Assembly: GCA_002399785.1 (NCBI GenBank)
Contig: DHEH01000008.1
Location: forward strand, 1-53,031
Source: Caryophanales bacterium UBA4855
Lineage (GTDB): Bacteria; Bacillota_I; Bacilli_A; RFN20; CAG-826
Direction of reading: 5' to 3'
Length of the DNA: 53,031 bases
Of the stretch, positions 9,011 through 18,132 are shown piece after piece (position 1 is the stretch's first letter; the number at the start of each line of letters is the position of its first letter). Below the pieces are notes generated by a model. It did no database searches, was not told the DNA's origin, and was given only the letters and a program-made list of their open reading frames with translations. Made by a program: the position numbers and the translations under genes.

Positions 9011-9688
9011 TTATCTATCCTTTAGTTTTTTAGCTTCGTTTTCTTGCTTCTTTTTATCCAAAATTTTTTCTTTTTTAGTTTCTTCTAATGCCTTTTTAGG
9101 TAAAACAACTGAAGAAACCATTCTCATAATAACATCTGCAACAATTTTATTTATCTCGCTATCAACATATAATTCAAGAGCTAATCTACTCAAACCAAGT
9201 AAATCAACATCAGATAATTGTTCATTAGGTTTCTTTTTACCCTTTTTCTTTGCTTTTTGAAGTTCGTCGACTTTACCTTTTATGCGTTTCGCTTCGTTTT
9301 TTGCTGCATTATTTTGCAAGTTTTTAAAGTATTCATAAACTTTATCTTTTGAATATTCACAACGTTTTTCAACTTCTTCAATAGTTGCAATATCTCTCAT
9401 TGAAACAACATTTTTAAGCAAAGAAATACTCATTAAAGAACTTATGTGCTCTTTTGTATATTTTTTATGTTTTGGAGGTGTAATAATTTTAGCTTTTACA
9501 TAATTATTAACCATAAAAGGCGTTAAAACTTGATCATTTTCAGAATATAGTGGTTGCAAAGATTCGATAATATAGCTGACAACTTGCTCCATATACAATG
9601 GTATTTGTGGTAGTTCATTGTATTCTGGCAACTTATAGTTATCTAACTTATTAATAAAATCGCTTAATTGCTTTAAATTTGTATCCAT
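9011..9688 (-). CDS. DUF1836 domain protein
   Basis: The 225-residue protein matches the DUF1836 pattern: ELPQIPLYMEQVVSYI near residue 25, followed by the MVNNYVKAKIITPPKHKKY segment and a helical region ending in SMRDIA. DUF1836 proteins are predicted DNA-binding, MerR-like regulators found in Firmicutes; no target is known. A Lys-rich, low-complexity stretch and a charged C-terminus (KKKQENEAKKLKDR) follow. It is 11 bases upstream of galE on the same strand, so the two are probably co-transcribed. Function inferred only from the family name. Confidence 0.75.
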   Translation of the reverse strand: MDTNLKQLSDFINKLDNYKLPEYNELPQIPLYMEQVVSYIIESLQPLYSENDQVLTPFMVNNYVKAKIITPPKHKKYTKEHISSLMSISLLKNVVSMRDIATIEEVEKRCEYSKDKVYEYFKNLQNNAAKNEAKRIKGKVDELQKAKKKGKKKPNEQLSDVDLLGLSRLALELYVDSEINKIVADVIMRMVSSVVLPKKALEETKKEKILDKKKQENEAKKLKDR

Positions 9689-9837
9689 ATTTATACCTGT
9701 TATATTTTAACACATTTACTTATTTTTTTAATATTATATTGTTACGCTGCATTTTTGAAAATACCACATAAACAACAAGACTTTTACAAAAAAGTTTCGA
9801 ACATCTAAAATTATTCAAACTACATTAAAATTACTTA

Positions 9838-10851
9838 TTAATCTTTGAAATTTTTTTCAACTTCTTTATATGTATCTATAAGTTCTTTTCCGATTTTATC
9901 AATTGAGCGCTCTTCTGCAACTTTATACCCATTATCAATTATTTTGCTATTATCACTATTCAATGTTTTTTGAATAATTTGAATAAATTCATCATTATTT
10001 TTACCAACATAACAATTAACACCATTTTCAAGCCATGGTTTATAAACTCCAATATCACGAACAATTAAAGGTAATCTGCTTGCTAAAGCTTCGAGTACAA
10101 CTATACCCTCAGTTTCTTCATAAGATGGAAAAAACATTGCATTTGCAGATGAAAACGCTCCTTTAATAACATCTCCTGAAATATATCCAGGCAAAATAAC
10201 ATTACTTGGTTTTTCTTTCATCGCTTTCAATATTTTAAATTGAGTTAAGCTTTTTTGTAAATTTCCAAACCATATGAATGTTACATCAGGCATAGATTTG
10301 GCCACTTCGATAAAATCTATCAAGCCTTTTCTCTCAAATAATAAACCAACACCGATCACCACTTTTTGATTTGGTTTGATTTTAAAATAGTTTTTAAAAT
10401 CTTGAACTTTTTGTTCGTTATATTTGTAATCTTCTAAAATAATTCCGTTAGAAATAGCTTTGACGGGACATTTTACACCTTTATAATTCTCAATTAGATT
10501 TTTTGAATATGGAGTAGGAGTAATTATAAAATCGGCATGTTGATAAATTCGTTTTAATAATATATTAAATATTGGTTCCATTAATTTCCAACCTCGGAAA
10601 GAATTTCTAAAATCCTCATAAGTAGAGTGTCCATGAACAACAACAGGTATATGTTTTTTTTGACATTTTCTTAAAAATCTATAAGATTCAGGAAAAATAG
10701 TATTTATATGAACAAAATCATAGGTGTCCCTTCTATCAAAAGTAGTCTCTATTCCGTTTATATTTAATGCTTTTTGTTGATGTTTGAGAGCGCGGCCGAT
10801 CCCAGAAACTCCAAGGTACTTTCTTCCTTCTTGATACAATAATACTTTCAT
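9838..10851 (-). CDS. GT4 glycosyltransferase, probable diglucosyl-diacylglycerol synthase type
   Basis: A 337-residue GT-B glycosyltransferase. The N-terminus, MKVLLYQEG followed by SGIGRALKHQQKAL, resembles the group that adds the second sugar to monoglycosyl-diacylglycerol in Acholeplasma and streptococci. The C-terminal half has the sugar-nucleotide site: GVGLLFERKGL, and EETEGIVVLEALAS with the E-x7-E motif near residues 245-253. There are no membrane spans; such enzymes bind the membrane peripherally by basic patches (KK and RK clusters near residue 65). The start has AAGGA about ten bases upstream. The lipid acceptor is inference from resemblance; GT4 membership is clear. Confidence 0.75.
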   Translation of the reverse strand: MKVLLYQEGRKYLGVSGIGRALKHQQKALNINGIETTFDRRDTYDFVHINTIFPESYRFLRKCQKKHIPVVVHGHSTYEDFRNSFRGWKLMEPIFNILLKRIYQHADFIITPTPYSKNLIENYKGVKCPVKAISNGIILEDYKYNEQKVQDFKNYFKIKPNQKVVIGVGLLFERKGLIDFIEVAKSMPDVTFIWFGNLQKSLTQFKILKAMKEKPSNVILPGYISGDVIKGAFSSANAMFFPSYEETEGIVVLEALASRLPLIVRDIGVYKPWLENGVNCYVGKNNDEFIQIIQKTLNSDNSKIIDNGYKVAEERSIDKIGKELIDTYKEVEKNFKD

Positions 10852-11073
10852 ATGTCTTAATTCCTTATTTTTTAGATTTTAACATTTAATAATATAGATT
10901 TGTTAAAATCTCATAGTATTAGTTTATGCAATTTGTTTTTAAAAAAACATATATAAAATTTTAAAAACATTAGAAAAAAGTTTAATGGCGTTAAAAATGT
11001 GTTAATTTTTCTTAAAACATTAAATATTTATGGCTGTTTTGTATATAATGAGAAAATATTTTGGAGAAACGCT

Positions 11074-11634
11074 ATGGAAACAATATTAAGCAGCAAAGAA
11101 ATTAAAAATATTTGCAAAGAACTGGCTGATAAATTATATGATAAATTTAAAAGTTCAAAAACCATCCCAGTTTTTATTTGCGTTTTAAAAGGTGCCAATC
11201 CATTTTTTATTGATTTAACTAGAGCTTATAAAGGACCGCTCATTTATGACTATATGCAACTTTCAAGCTATTCCGGAACAAGCACTACTGGAGTAATCCA
11301 TCTTTCAAAAGATTTAACTGAAAATATTAAGGGAAAAGACGTTGTAATCGTTGAAGACGTTGTCGATACCGGTTTAACCTTAAGTTATGTTAAAGAATAT
11401 ATAAAAATAAAATATATGCCAAAATCAATTACTGTTGTTTGTTTAATTGACAAGAAGGCATTAAGAAGAGTTGAATTCGAACCCGATTATTCTGGCTTTG
11501 TCATTAGAGAGAACAAATTCTTAATGGGATATGGTCTTGATTATAAAGAAATCGGACGTAACTTTGATTTTGTCTTTGTTCCTGACAAAAAAACTGTCGA
11601 AGAATGGGAAGAAATGCTTAAAAATAATAAATAA
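11074..11634 (+). CDS. hpt: Hypoxanthine phosphoribosyltransferase
   Basis: Hpt converts hypoxanthine and guanine plus PRPP into IMP and GMP. The 186-residue product has the PRPP motif VVIVEDVVDTGLTL (about residues 90-103), the early FICVLKGANPFFIDL segment, YSGT in the flexible loop and the C-terminal KFLMGYGLDY. The ATG at 11074 is chosen because GGAG lies eight bases upstream and a TATAAT lies about 30 bases before; the longer upstream reading is not homologous. It complements the riboswitch-controlled nucleoside importer at 27.8 kb and prs at 4 kb in purine salvage. Confidence 0.93.
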   Translation: METILSSKEIKNICKELADKLYDKFKSSKTIPVFICVLKGANPFFIDLTRAYKGPLIYDYMQLSSYSGTSTTGVIHLSKDLTENIKGKDVVIVEDVVDTGLTLSYVKEYIKIKYMPKSITVVCLIDKKALRRVEFEPDYSGFVIRENKFLMGYGLDYKEIGRNFDFVFVPDKKTVEEWEEMLKNNK

Positions 11635-11734
11635 ATTTTATTCTTTATTAAAATCAACAATTTTCGATTAGTTACTAAGTTTCTTTTAGGTAGTTTTTAA
11701 ATTCCGTTTGCATTATAATGAATTTATTAAATAT

Positions 11735-12868
11735 ATGAGTAAGATTTATTGGTGTGTACAACAATTAGATAAAATCGGTGGAACCGAGATGGTGACAATA
11801 GATTTAATTAATCATTTATGTGATTATTTTGATATTACATTAATATGTTCATCAAAAATTGTCGAACCATTTGTTTATAAGCTTAATCCAAAAGTAAAAA
11901 TTGAAAGTTTAAACATCCCTAATGATATTGTTAGATATGACGAATACACTCGCATACTATTAGAGAAACATCAAATATTTAAATTTTTAAAGTTAACTTT
12001 CAGAACATTATATTATTTTGTTTTTCACAGAAATTATTATAGACGTTTGAATCAAAAAAGAATGAATCAAGACGATATATATATAGGTTCAAGTTTAGAT
12101 AGTTATGATTATGCTCCCAAACATAGAAGGGTCTTTTATCATTTTCATTTTAATGAGGTTCTCTTTAATAGCTTTTCGACACAAATTTATTTAAAATTTT
12201 TTAGAAAAGCTGATAAATATATTTTTTTAACTAAAACAACTCTTGAACTTGTAAAAGCAAAACACCATTATTTACAAAACATTTCAACTTTTGCATACAA
12301 TCCAATTATGTACGAATATCCATTGAATCTAGAATTACACAACCATTCAATTCTTTTTTGCGGACGTTTTCATCCACAAAAAGACCCTATATTTGCGCTA
12401 AAAATTGCTCAAAAATTAAAAGAGAAGAATTTTAGTTTCACTTTAAATATGTATGGTGACGGTTCTTTGAAAAATGAAATGCTTGTTTTTATTAAAGAGA
12501 ACAAATTAGAAGACAATGTTAAATTATTTCCTATGACAACAGAAATCACCAAAGCTTATTTATCAAATGATTTATTACTAATTTCAAGCACATATGAAGG
12601 TTTTTCTTTGGTTCGTGGAGAAGCAAATGCTTTTTCGTTACCTTATATTTCAACTAATCGGGGGCCTTCATCTATAGAATTGTGTAGCGAAGGTAGAGAT
12701 GGATATGTTTTAGAAGGACGCGACCCAGAAGTTTTTGCAGACAAAATTATTTCTATTTTAAGTGATGATAAAAAATTCATAGAATTTAAGAAAACTGCCC
12801 ATGAAGAAAGTAAAAAACATTCATACAAAAATATCATTCCTATTTGGATTAATGAAATTTTAAAATAA
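11735..12868 (+). CDS. GT4 family glycosyltransferase
   Basis: A 377-residue GT-B glycosyltransferase. The N-terminal domain opens with QQLDKIGGTEMVTIDL, the Gly-rich acceptor-side loop. The C-terminal domain shows CGRFHPQKDP, MYGDGSLKNEM and SSTYEGFSLVRGEA, the last being the nucleotide-sugar E-x7-E motif. The likely start is the ATG at 11735; a TATAAT lies about 14 bases upstream and no Shine-Dalgarno is visible, so the leader is very short. It is divergent from the glycolipid-type transferase and follows hpt. Sugar donor and acceptor are unknown. Confidence 0.82.
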   Translation: MSKIYWCVQQLDKIGGTEMVTIDLINHLCDYFDITLICSSKIVEPFVYKLNPKVKIESLNIPNDIVRYDEYTRILLEKHQIFKFLKLTFRTLYYFVFHRNYYRRLNQKRMNQDDIYIGSSLDSYDYAPKHRRVFYHFHFNEVLFNSFSTQIYLKFFRKADKYIFLTKTTLELVKAKHHYLQNISTFAYNPIMYEYPLNLELHNHSILFCGRFHPQKDPIFALKIAQKLKEKNFSFTLNMYGDGSLKNEMLVFIKENKLEDNVKLFPMTTEITKAYLSNDLLLISSTYEGFSLVRGEANAFSLPYISTNRGPSSIELCSEGRDGYVLEGRDPEVFADKIISILSDDKKFIEFKKTAHEESKKHSYKNIIPIWINEILK

Positions 12869-12920
12869 CCTTTTTATTAATATAAAACAGCTTTTTTAAA
12901 ATCTAAAAAACATAGAAGTT

Positions 12921-14090
12921 CTATTTGCAAAGTTCTTTAAAATTAACTGCTGAATCCGAAATATGAACACGATAATATTTGCCTAAATAATTCTTTTTTA
13001 AGTATTTTTCAAATGTATCGACAAATTCATTTTTAATGAAAGCAAGGGTTGTTCCTTTGAAGCCTCCACCATGAATTCTAATTGCGCCATTATTTCCAAT
13101 AAATTTTGTAACATTATCAACAATGTTTTGCGGAGAACCCTCATACTCACCTTTAACGAATGTATTTTGGATGTTATTCTTGCTGCTTTCTTGACTGCTT
13201 CTTACTTCTTTTAAGAAAGATTCTAGATCGTTATTCTCAATAGCTTTTTTTGCTTTTAAAACATTATCGTTTTCAATAAAGAAATGAATTGAAATCTTTT
13301 TTAAATCCTCATCAATATTAAGTGATTTAATTTTATCAATAACACCAGTTGGATTTACATCAGCTAAATATTGTTTATTCTCTAACAAGTTAGCAACTTT
13401 ATACATTCCATTAGGTATTGCGGCATATAAAGGTGTCAAATTTGAATGATTACCTTCAGATTTAATTAAAAATAAAGTTACAGGAAGATTGAATTTTATA
13501 GTTTCGACTAATGGTTCGCTAATATTTTTAAAATTAATGAAGTTTGCATTAGGAAAACTGGTTCCTATTTGGTCTAATAATCCACATGGTTTGTGAAAAT
13601 AATTGTTTTCACTAAATTGACCAACTTGAGCAATAACAATCGAAGGAATTTTTCCATCATTATATAAATAAGATATAATGTAGCCAAAAAGCGATTCGAT
13701 AGCAGCACTGCTACTTACTCCACTTCCATCAGGAATTTCGCTTGTTATGCAACAAGAAAATCCACCAATTTTATAACCTAAAGATTTTAATTTAAAGAGA
13801 ACTCCTCTTGCTAAACTACAAGTTGGTGATTCTTTTTTATTGGAATCAGATATATCATCGATGCAAAACTTAAAGGCGTTATAACCAGTTGATTTAATGG
13901 TCACAAAATTAAGTTCTTTACTTACAAAAGCCTTAATTCTTAATGAACAATTTGCCACCAAGCAAAGTCCATGATTGTGATCAGTATGATTGCCTAACAA
14001 TTCAAAACGACCACCAGCATCAATATAGTATTCTGGATTTTTCTTAAAACGATTCTTATAGTTTTCTAATAACTTTTCTTCATTAACCAT
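12921..14090 (-). CDS. galK: Galactokinase (GHMP kinase)
   Basis: Phosphorylates galactose to galactose-1-phosphate. The 389-residue protein has the N-terminal sugar-binding motif in the variant form GGRFELLGNHTDHNHG (usual GEHTDY becomes GNHTDH), the ATP-binding IPDGSGVSSSAAIE and the C-terminal IRIHGGGFKGTTLA. The NHTDH variant occurs in a divergent Firmicutes galactokinase group. The ATG at 14090 has AAAGGGGG seven bases upstream and is preferred to a TTG two codons earlier. galM ends 13 bases before it, so galM-galK form one unit. Substrate could be another aldose, but galE/galM context favours galactose. Confidence 0.85.
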   Translation of the reverse strand: MVNEEKLLENYKNRFKKNPEYYIDAGGRFELLGNHTDHNHGLCLVANCSLRIKAFVSKELNFVTIKSTGYNAFKFCIDDISDSNKKESPTCSLARGVLFKLKSLGYKIGGFSCCITSEIPDGSGVSSSAAIESLFGYIISYLYNDGKIPSIVIAQVGQFSENNYFHKPCGLLDQIGTSFPNANFINFKNISEPLVETIKFNLPVTLFLIKSEGNHSNLTPLYAAIPNGMYKVANLLENKQYLADVNPTGVIDKIKSLNIDEDLKKISIHFFIENDNVLKAKKAIENNDLESFLKEVRSSQESSKNNIQNTFVKGEYEGSPQNIVDNVTKFIGNNGAIRIHGGGFKGTTLAFIKNEFVDTFEKYLKKNYLGKYYRVHISDSAVNFKELCK

Positions 14091-14103
14091 TGCCAATCCC
14101 CCT

Positions 14104-15093
14104 TTATTTGTTCTTTTTGATTGTATAGATTATTTTGTGATTGTATTTTTGACCTGGTAACAATTTCATACTATCCGTATCAAAAGTAAAGAGTTGAGGC
14201 TCTAACGCTATACCTCTTCTTTCAACAAAATCATTCCTATTTAAAAATATAACAGGCGTCATTGAACTATCTAAGTAAATATTCATTGCTGGTAAATCTG
14301 TAACCAATTTCAACGTATATTCTTTATTTTTTAAACATGCATTTCCTTTTTTACCATCAAACAAAAATGTATTATCAATTGTACCGATTGGTAAATTTTT
14401 CTTGATGAAATCTGCACTGCCTTTAATTTTTTTACTTCTTTGAAAATCAAGGAAAGGTGGAACATCATCAACACCAATAATCAATAAATCGTCTCTTAAA
14501 TACCCATAGGTATTAGCATTCATTTTTAGGTAATAATCATTCAAATCCTTTGAATTAGCAAAATTCCAATAAATATGGTTGCTGAGATTCAAAAAAGCAG
14601 GAGTTTTAGCACTGCCAACAAAATTAATCTTAAAAGAATTTTTAGTTTTACTTAATGAATAAATAACCTTGATACTTGATGAGCCAGGAAATCCATTAAA
14701 ACCATCTTTTTCTTTATATGAAAAAATAACTCTTATTTCATTCTTGTTGTCTTTTACACTGTATTTCCATGTCTTAAAACTTAGCGAATTCATAAATCCA
14801 CCATGAAGAGAAAAATTTGTTCCTTCGTTTGTTTCAGTTAAATGGTATTCTTCTCCATTTATTTGTCCATCACACAACATTCTTCCAGCTACAGGACCAA
14901 GTGTTTTACCATAGAATTGATTGCTTTTTAAGAATTGTTCTTTGTCTTTAATAATTAAATTAAGTGGCTCATTATCGTAATAAATTGAATAAACACTGGC
15001 CCCAAAATTACAAAAAGTCATTTTTAAATTCAGTCCATTATTAACTTCAATAAATACATTCTTTTTATCGAAAGGCGTAATTTTAAAATTCAT
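14104..15093 (-). CDS. galM: Aldose 1-epimerase (galactose mutarotase)
   Basis: Interconverts beta- and alpha-galactose before phosphorylation by GalK. The 329-residue protein follows the mutarotase layout: NFGASVYSIYY, the GPVAGRM block around residue 70, NEGTNFSLHGG with the first catalytic His, LNLSNHIYWNF with the second, and a C-terminal region with the acidic IALEPQLFTFD. I start at ATG 15093, which has AAAGGAG seven to eight bases upstream; the longer ORF start is a weak alternative. It is first in the galM-galK unit. Confidence 0.9.
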   Translation of the reverse strand: MNFKITPFDKKNVFIEVNNGLNLKMTFCNFGASVYSIYYDNEPLNLIIKDKEQFLKSNQFYGKTLGPVAGRMLCDGQINGEEYHLTETNEGTNFSLHGGFMNSLSFKTWKYSVKDNKNEIRVIFSYKEKDGFNGFPGSSSIKVIYSLSKTKNSFKINFVGSAKTPAFLNLSNHIYWNFANSKDLNDYYLKMNANTYGYLRDDLLIIGVDDVPPFLDFQRSKKIKGSADFIKKNLPIGTIDNTFLFDGKKGNACLKNKEYTLKLVTDLPAMNIYLDSSMTPVIFLNRNDFVERRGIALEPQLFTFDTDSMKLLPGQKYNHKIIYTIKKNK

Positions 15094-15132
15094 CTGATTT
15101 CTCCTTTTTTTTAAATAATTGATAAACAAATA

Positions 15133-15175
15133 AAAAGTCAAAAAGTATTTTTAAACTTATTACTTTTTGACTTTT
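15133..15175 (-). terminator. Terminator of htpG
   Basis: A perfect 15-bp inverted repeat (AAAAGTCAAAAAGTA with TACTTTTTGACTTTT) lies between htpG and galM on the htpG strand and runs into A/T-rich sequence. It may act in both directions. Confidence 0.75.
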
Positions 15176-15233
15176 GTAAATGTTATTTTTCCCATAATGT
15201 AACCTAATAGATACAATGAGAATTATAACATAA

Positions 15234-17162
15234 CTATTTATTCAATGCCTTAACTAATAACTCATTTAACTTTGTACAGAAGGCTTTTTTATCCTGTACA
15301 TCGTATCCCTCTAACATCATGGCTTCATCATAAAGAACTGTTGCATATTTCTTAGTTGCTTCATCGTCGCCTTCAATAGCTTTAAATGCTTTAAATAAAT
15401 CACCATTTGGGTTAATTTCAAGAACTTTTGTTGCTTTTACTTCATCATCGGTAAAATTATTGTCTTTAGCTTCTTGATGTAAAGTATTTTCCATATTTAA
15501 GCTCATTCCGTTTTTAGTAGTGATACAAACTGGTGAATCAATTAATTTAGAGGAGAAGGTCACATCATCAACCTTACCTTTTAATCCTTCTTTAAGATTA
15601 TCAATCATACGTTTATTTGTAGCAACTAAACTATCAAGATTTTCTTTTTCTTCTTTGGATAATTCAGTACTGTTCTCATCACTAATGTTTTTAAACTCCA
15701 CTTTATCAAAGTCTTTTAACATCATAATGCAGAATTCATCAATCTTCTTATCGAGTAAAAGGACATCAATTCCATCTTTATTAAATCTTTCAATTTGTGG
15801 CAACAATTTGATTTCTTCTAGTGTTTTTCCGCTAGCATAATAGATGAACTTTTGATCAGGTTTCATCTTATCTTTATACTCTTTTAAACTAATAAGTTTT
15901 TCGTTTAAAAGCGAATTAAAAATCAATAACCCCTGCAAAGAGTCCTTTCTTCCACCATATGACTCATAAATCCCGAATTTTATGTGGTCGCCAAAATTCT
16001 TCCAAAATTCTAAATATTTGTCATATTCTTTTTCTTTTATATCGTTTAATTTTTCCAATACTTTCTTTTCAATATTGTCAGAAATTCTTTTTAAAAGTGG
16101 CGATGTTTGTAGCGTCTCTCTACTGATATTTAAATCAAAATCGTCGCTATCAACAAGACCTTTAACGAACTTTAAATAATCTGGTACTAGTGCTTTACAT
16201 TTTTCTTGAATAAAAATGCCTTTTGAGTATAAATCGAGCCCCTTCTCATAATTCTCACTATATAAATTATATGGAGCATGTTTTGGAATATACACAAGAG
16301 CATCGTATCTTACCATTCCATCGACATTTATAAATAAAGAGGTAAGTGGATCTTCATAATCACCAAATTTGCTCTTATAGAAGTCATTCATATCCTTTTC
16401 AGTGACATCTTTTTTATTTTTCTTCCAAAGAGGAATCATTGAATTTAAGACTTTAATTTCCTTTTTGTCTTCGTATTGATCCTTAATTTCTTTTCCATCT
16501 TTATCTTTTTTTGGAACGCTGGTAGTAACTTCCATTTTAATTGGATATCTAATGTAGTCACTATATTTTGTGACTAAATTTTCAATTGTATAAGTATCAA
16601 GGAATTTAGAATAATTTTCTTCTTCTTTGTCTTCTTTTAAAAACAATTTAATTGATGTTCCTGCATCTTTTTTGTCAGCATCTTCAATTGTATAATCTTT
16701 CAAGCCATCACTTGTAAATTTATATGCCTTGCCATCTGTTGTTTTAGTGGTTACTTCGATTTTTGTGCTGACCATAAACGCACTATAAAAACCAACACCG
16801 AATTGTCCAATAATATTTAAATCTTTATTAGTTTTTACATCTTTAAATTTTGATAAGAAATCTTTACTTCCTGATTTTGCAATTGTGCCTAAGTTATTGA
16901 TCAATTCATCCTTAGTCATGCCAATTCCGTTATCGGAAATTTCTAAACTTTTTTCTTCTTTATTTGGTGTAATCCAAATTTCATAATCTCTATTTGGAAG
17001 CTTTCCCTCGCTTGTTAATTGTAAATATTTATATTTATCTATAGCATCGCTAGCATTACTAATTAACTCACGTAAAAATATTTCCTTATTTGTGTAAATA
17101 GAATTAATCATCAGGTTCAATAATTCTTTTGACTCAGCCTGAAATTCTTTTGTTTCTTTCAT
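15234..17162 (-). CDS. htpG: Hsp90 chaperone HtpG
   Basis: ATP-dependent cytosolic chaperone. The 642-residue protein shows all N-domain signatures: YTNKEIFLRELISNASDAIDK, the ATP site SDNGIGMT, and IGQFGVGFYSAFMV. The middle and C-terminal dimerisation domains follow at normal length. The true start is the ATG at 17162, preceded by GGAGG at the right spacing; the longer reading adds ten non-homologous residues. Upstream is a TATAAT and a CIRCE element overlapping the probable -35, so HrcA control under heat stress is expected. Confidence 0.97.
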   Translation of the reverse strand: MKETKEFQAESKELLNLMINSIYTNKEIFLRELISNASDAIDKYKYLQLTSEGKLPNRDYEIWITPNKEEKSLEISDNGIGMTKDELINNLGTIAKSGSKDFLSKFKDVKTNKDLNIIGQFGVGFYSAFMVSTKIEVTTKTTDGKAYKFTSDGLKDYTIEDADKKDAGTSIKLFLKEDKEEENYSKFLDTYTIENLVTKYSDYIRYPIKMEVTTSVPKKDKDGKEIKDQYEDKKEIKVLNSMIPLWKKNKKDVTEKDMNDFYKSKFGDYEDPLTSLFINVDGMVRYDALVYIPKHAPYNLYSENYEKGLDLYSKGIFIQEKCKALVPDYLKFVKGLVDSDDFDLNISRETLQTSPLLKRISDNIEKKVLEKLNDIKEKEYDKYLEFWKNFGDHIKFGIYESYGGRKDSLQGLLIFNSLLNEKLISLKEYKDKMKPDQKFIYYASGKTLEEIKLLPQIERFNKDGIDVLLLDKKIDEFCIMMLKDFDKVEFKNISDENSTELSKEEKENLDSLVATNKRMIDNLKEGLKGKVDDVTFSSKLIDSPVCITTKNGMSLNMENTLHQEAKDNNFTDDEVKATKVLEINPNGDLFKAFKAIEGDDEATKKYATVLYDEAMMLEGYDVQDKKAFCTKLNELLVKALNK

Positions 17163-17206
17163 TTTATATACCTCCGCATCCTCACTTTTCAATTATAATA
17201 CAAAAA

Positions 17207-17233
17207 TTAGCACTTGCAAGTGCAAAGTGCTAA
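17207..17233 (-). promoter_or_regulatory. CIRCE operator (HrcA site) over the htpG promoter
   Basis: A 9-bp inverted repeat TTAGCACTT / AAGTGCTAA is separated by exactly 9 bases, the spacing of CIRCE (consensus TTAGCACTC-N9-GAGTGCTAA); only the innermost pair differs (T/A instead of C/G). On the minus strand TTGCAA inside it, 16 bases before TATAAT (17193-17198 region), serves as -35. HrcA bound here would block htpG transcription. hrcA itself is not in the window. Confidence 0.9.
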
Positions 17234-17271
17234 TTTTTAAATTAATTTTAAAATATTCGACTATATCGTTA

Positions 17272-17775
17272 TTATTTCTTCTTATCTTTATATGATCTAT
17301 AAATTATTATTCCGTTATGCAAAATATTTTGAACAAATTCACCACGTCTATCCAATTCGCTAATGTTCATGATATCAAAATTCTTTTTAAACTCTTTTTC
17401 TAGGGAAATTCTTAATTGATAGGTCTGTTCATTATCTAAATTTGAATTAATTAACACTCTGATCATCGATTTATTATTTAAAAACTTTTTATTATTCAAA
17501 TAGTCTCCATATAAATAAGCCGATTTTACTTTATAAGACTTAAAAATTGCTTTTGAAATGAATTTAATTTGTTTTACGCTATAAATTCCACTTGTTGGAC
17601 TATAAAAAGAAAACGATTCAAACTTATATATAATTAAGGATAAAATCCATTGTGGAATTTCATTAATGCCTTCTTCGTAATTTTGATAAGTTCTATAAGG
17701 CATTCCTAAAAAATCACTCATTTCTTTTTGTGTAAATCCATTTTTTAGACGTAATTCTTTTAAAACAACATTCAT
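17272..17775 (-). CDS. XRE helix-turn-helix protein fused to a degenerate nucleotidyltransferase-like domain
   Basis: Residues 1-55 of this 167-residue protein form an XRE-type HTH (LKNGFTQKEMSDFLGMPYRTYQNYEEG). Residues 75-160 follow the layout of minimal nucleotidyltransferases: AYLYGDYLNNK where LFGSRARG is expected, and a C-terminal FDIMNISEL plus ILHNGIIIYRS, matching the KVDLVTxxxL...ILxEGVxLY ending. The catalytic GS and the two Asp are not kept, so enzymatic activity is doubtful. ATG 17775 has TATAAT (17782-17787) exactly six bases upstream and no Shine-Dalgarno, so it is probably leaderless. The role as regulator or antitoxin-like partner is a guess; no toxin gene adjoins it. Confidence 0.7.
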   Translation of the reverse strand: MNVVLKELRLKNGFTQKEMSDFLGMPYRTYQNYEEGINEIPQWILSLIIYKFESFSFYSPTSGIYSVKQIKFISKAIFKSYKVKSAYLYGDYLNNKKFLNNKSMIRVLINSNLDNEQTYQLRISLEKEFKKNFDIMNISELDRRGEFVQNILHNGIIIYRSYKDKKK

Positions 17776-18132
17776 GTTAAAATTATACACCTAATAAGTG
17801 TGTTTTGAAATATTTTATCTATTTTTAGAATGAACTGACTGTGAAAAAAACTTTTATTTTTGTCACTGTGAAAATTATGAAAAAAGCATAAAAAATCCAT
17901 AAATTGCTTACTTTTACGTCATTATAGTAATTAATTAGTATATATTTTTTGAAATTCATTTTATTGTGAAAAGTTTCTAATTTTATTTTGCTTTCAATTT
18001 CCGTTTTTAACCAATATATTATTAATGCGCAAAGCGATGGGGTTAATTAAACAAATAATTTGTTAATTTAAAAATTACATTTTTTCAACCCTATCTAACG
18101 CAAATTTTCAATCTATAAAGGGGTTAAACGTT
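17776..18132. other. Intergenic region upstream of nrdD
   Basis: About 357 bases without a gene between two divergent genes. It holds the leaderless promoter of the XRE gene at its left end and AT-rich sequence with repeated TGTGAAAA words at 17840-17970. An imperfect dyad AACAAAT-A-ATTTGTT lies near 18048-18064, flanked by GGGGTT (18039) and AACCC (18088), which could fold into a long hairpin in the nrdD leader. I find no NrdR box matching the consensus. Confidence 0.4.

Noticed and set aside
17800..18130. NrdR box upstream of nrdD.
   Set aside because: No pair of sites matching the ACWCWANATNTWGWGT pattern was seen.
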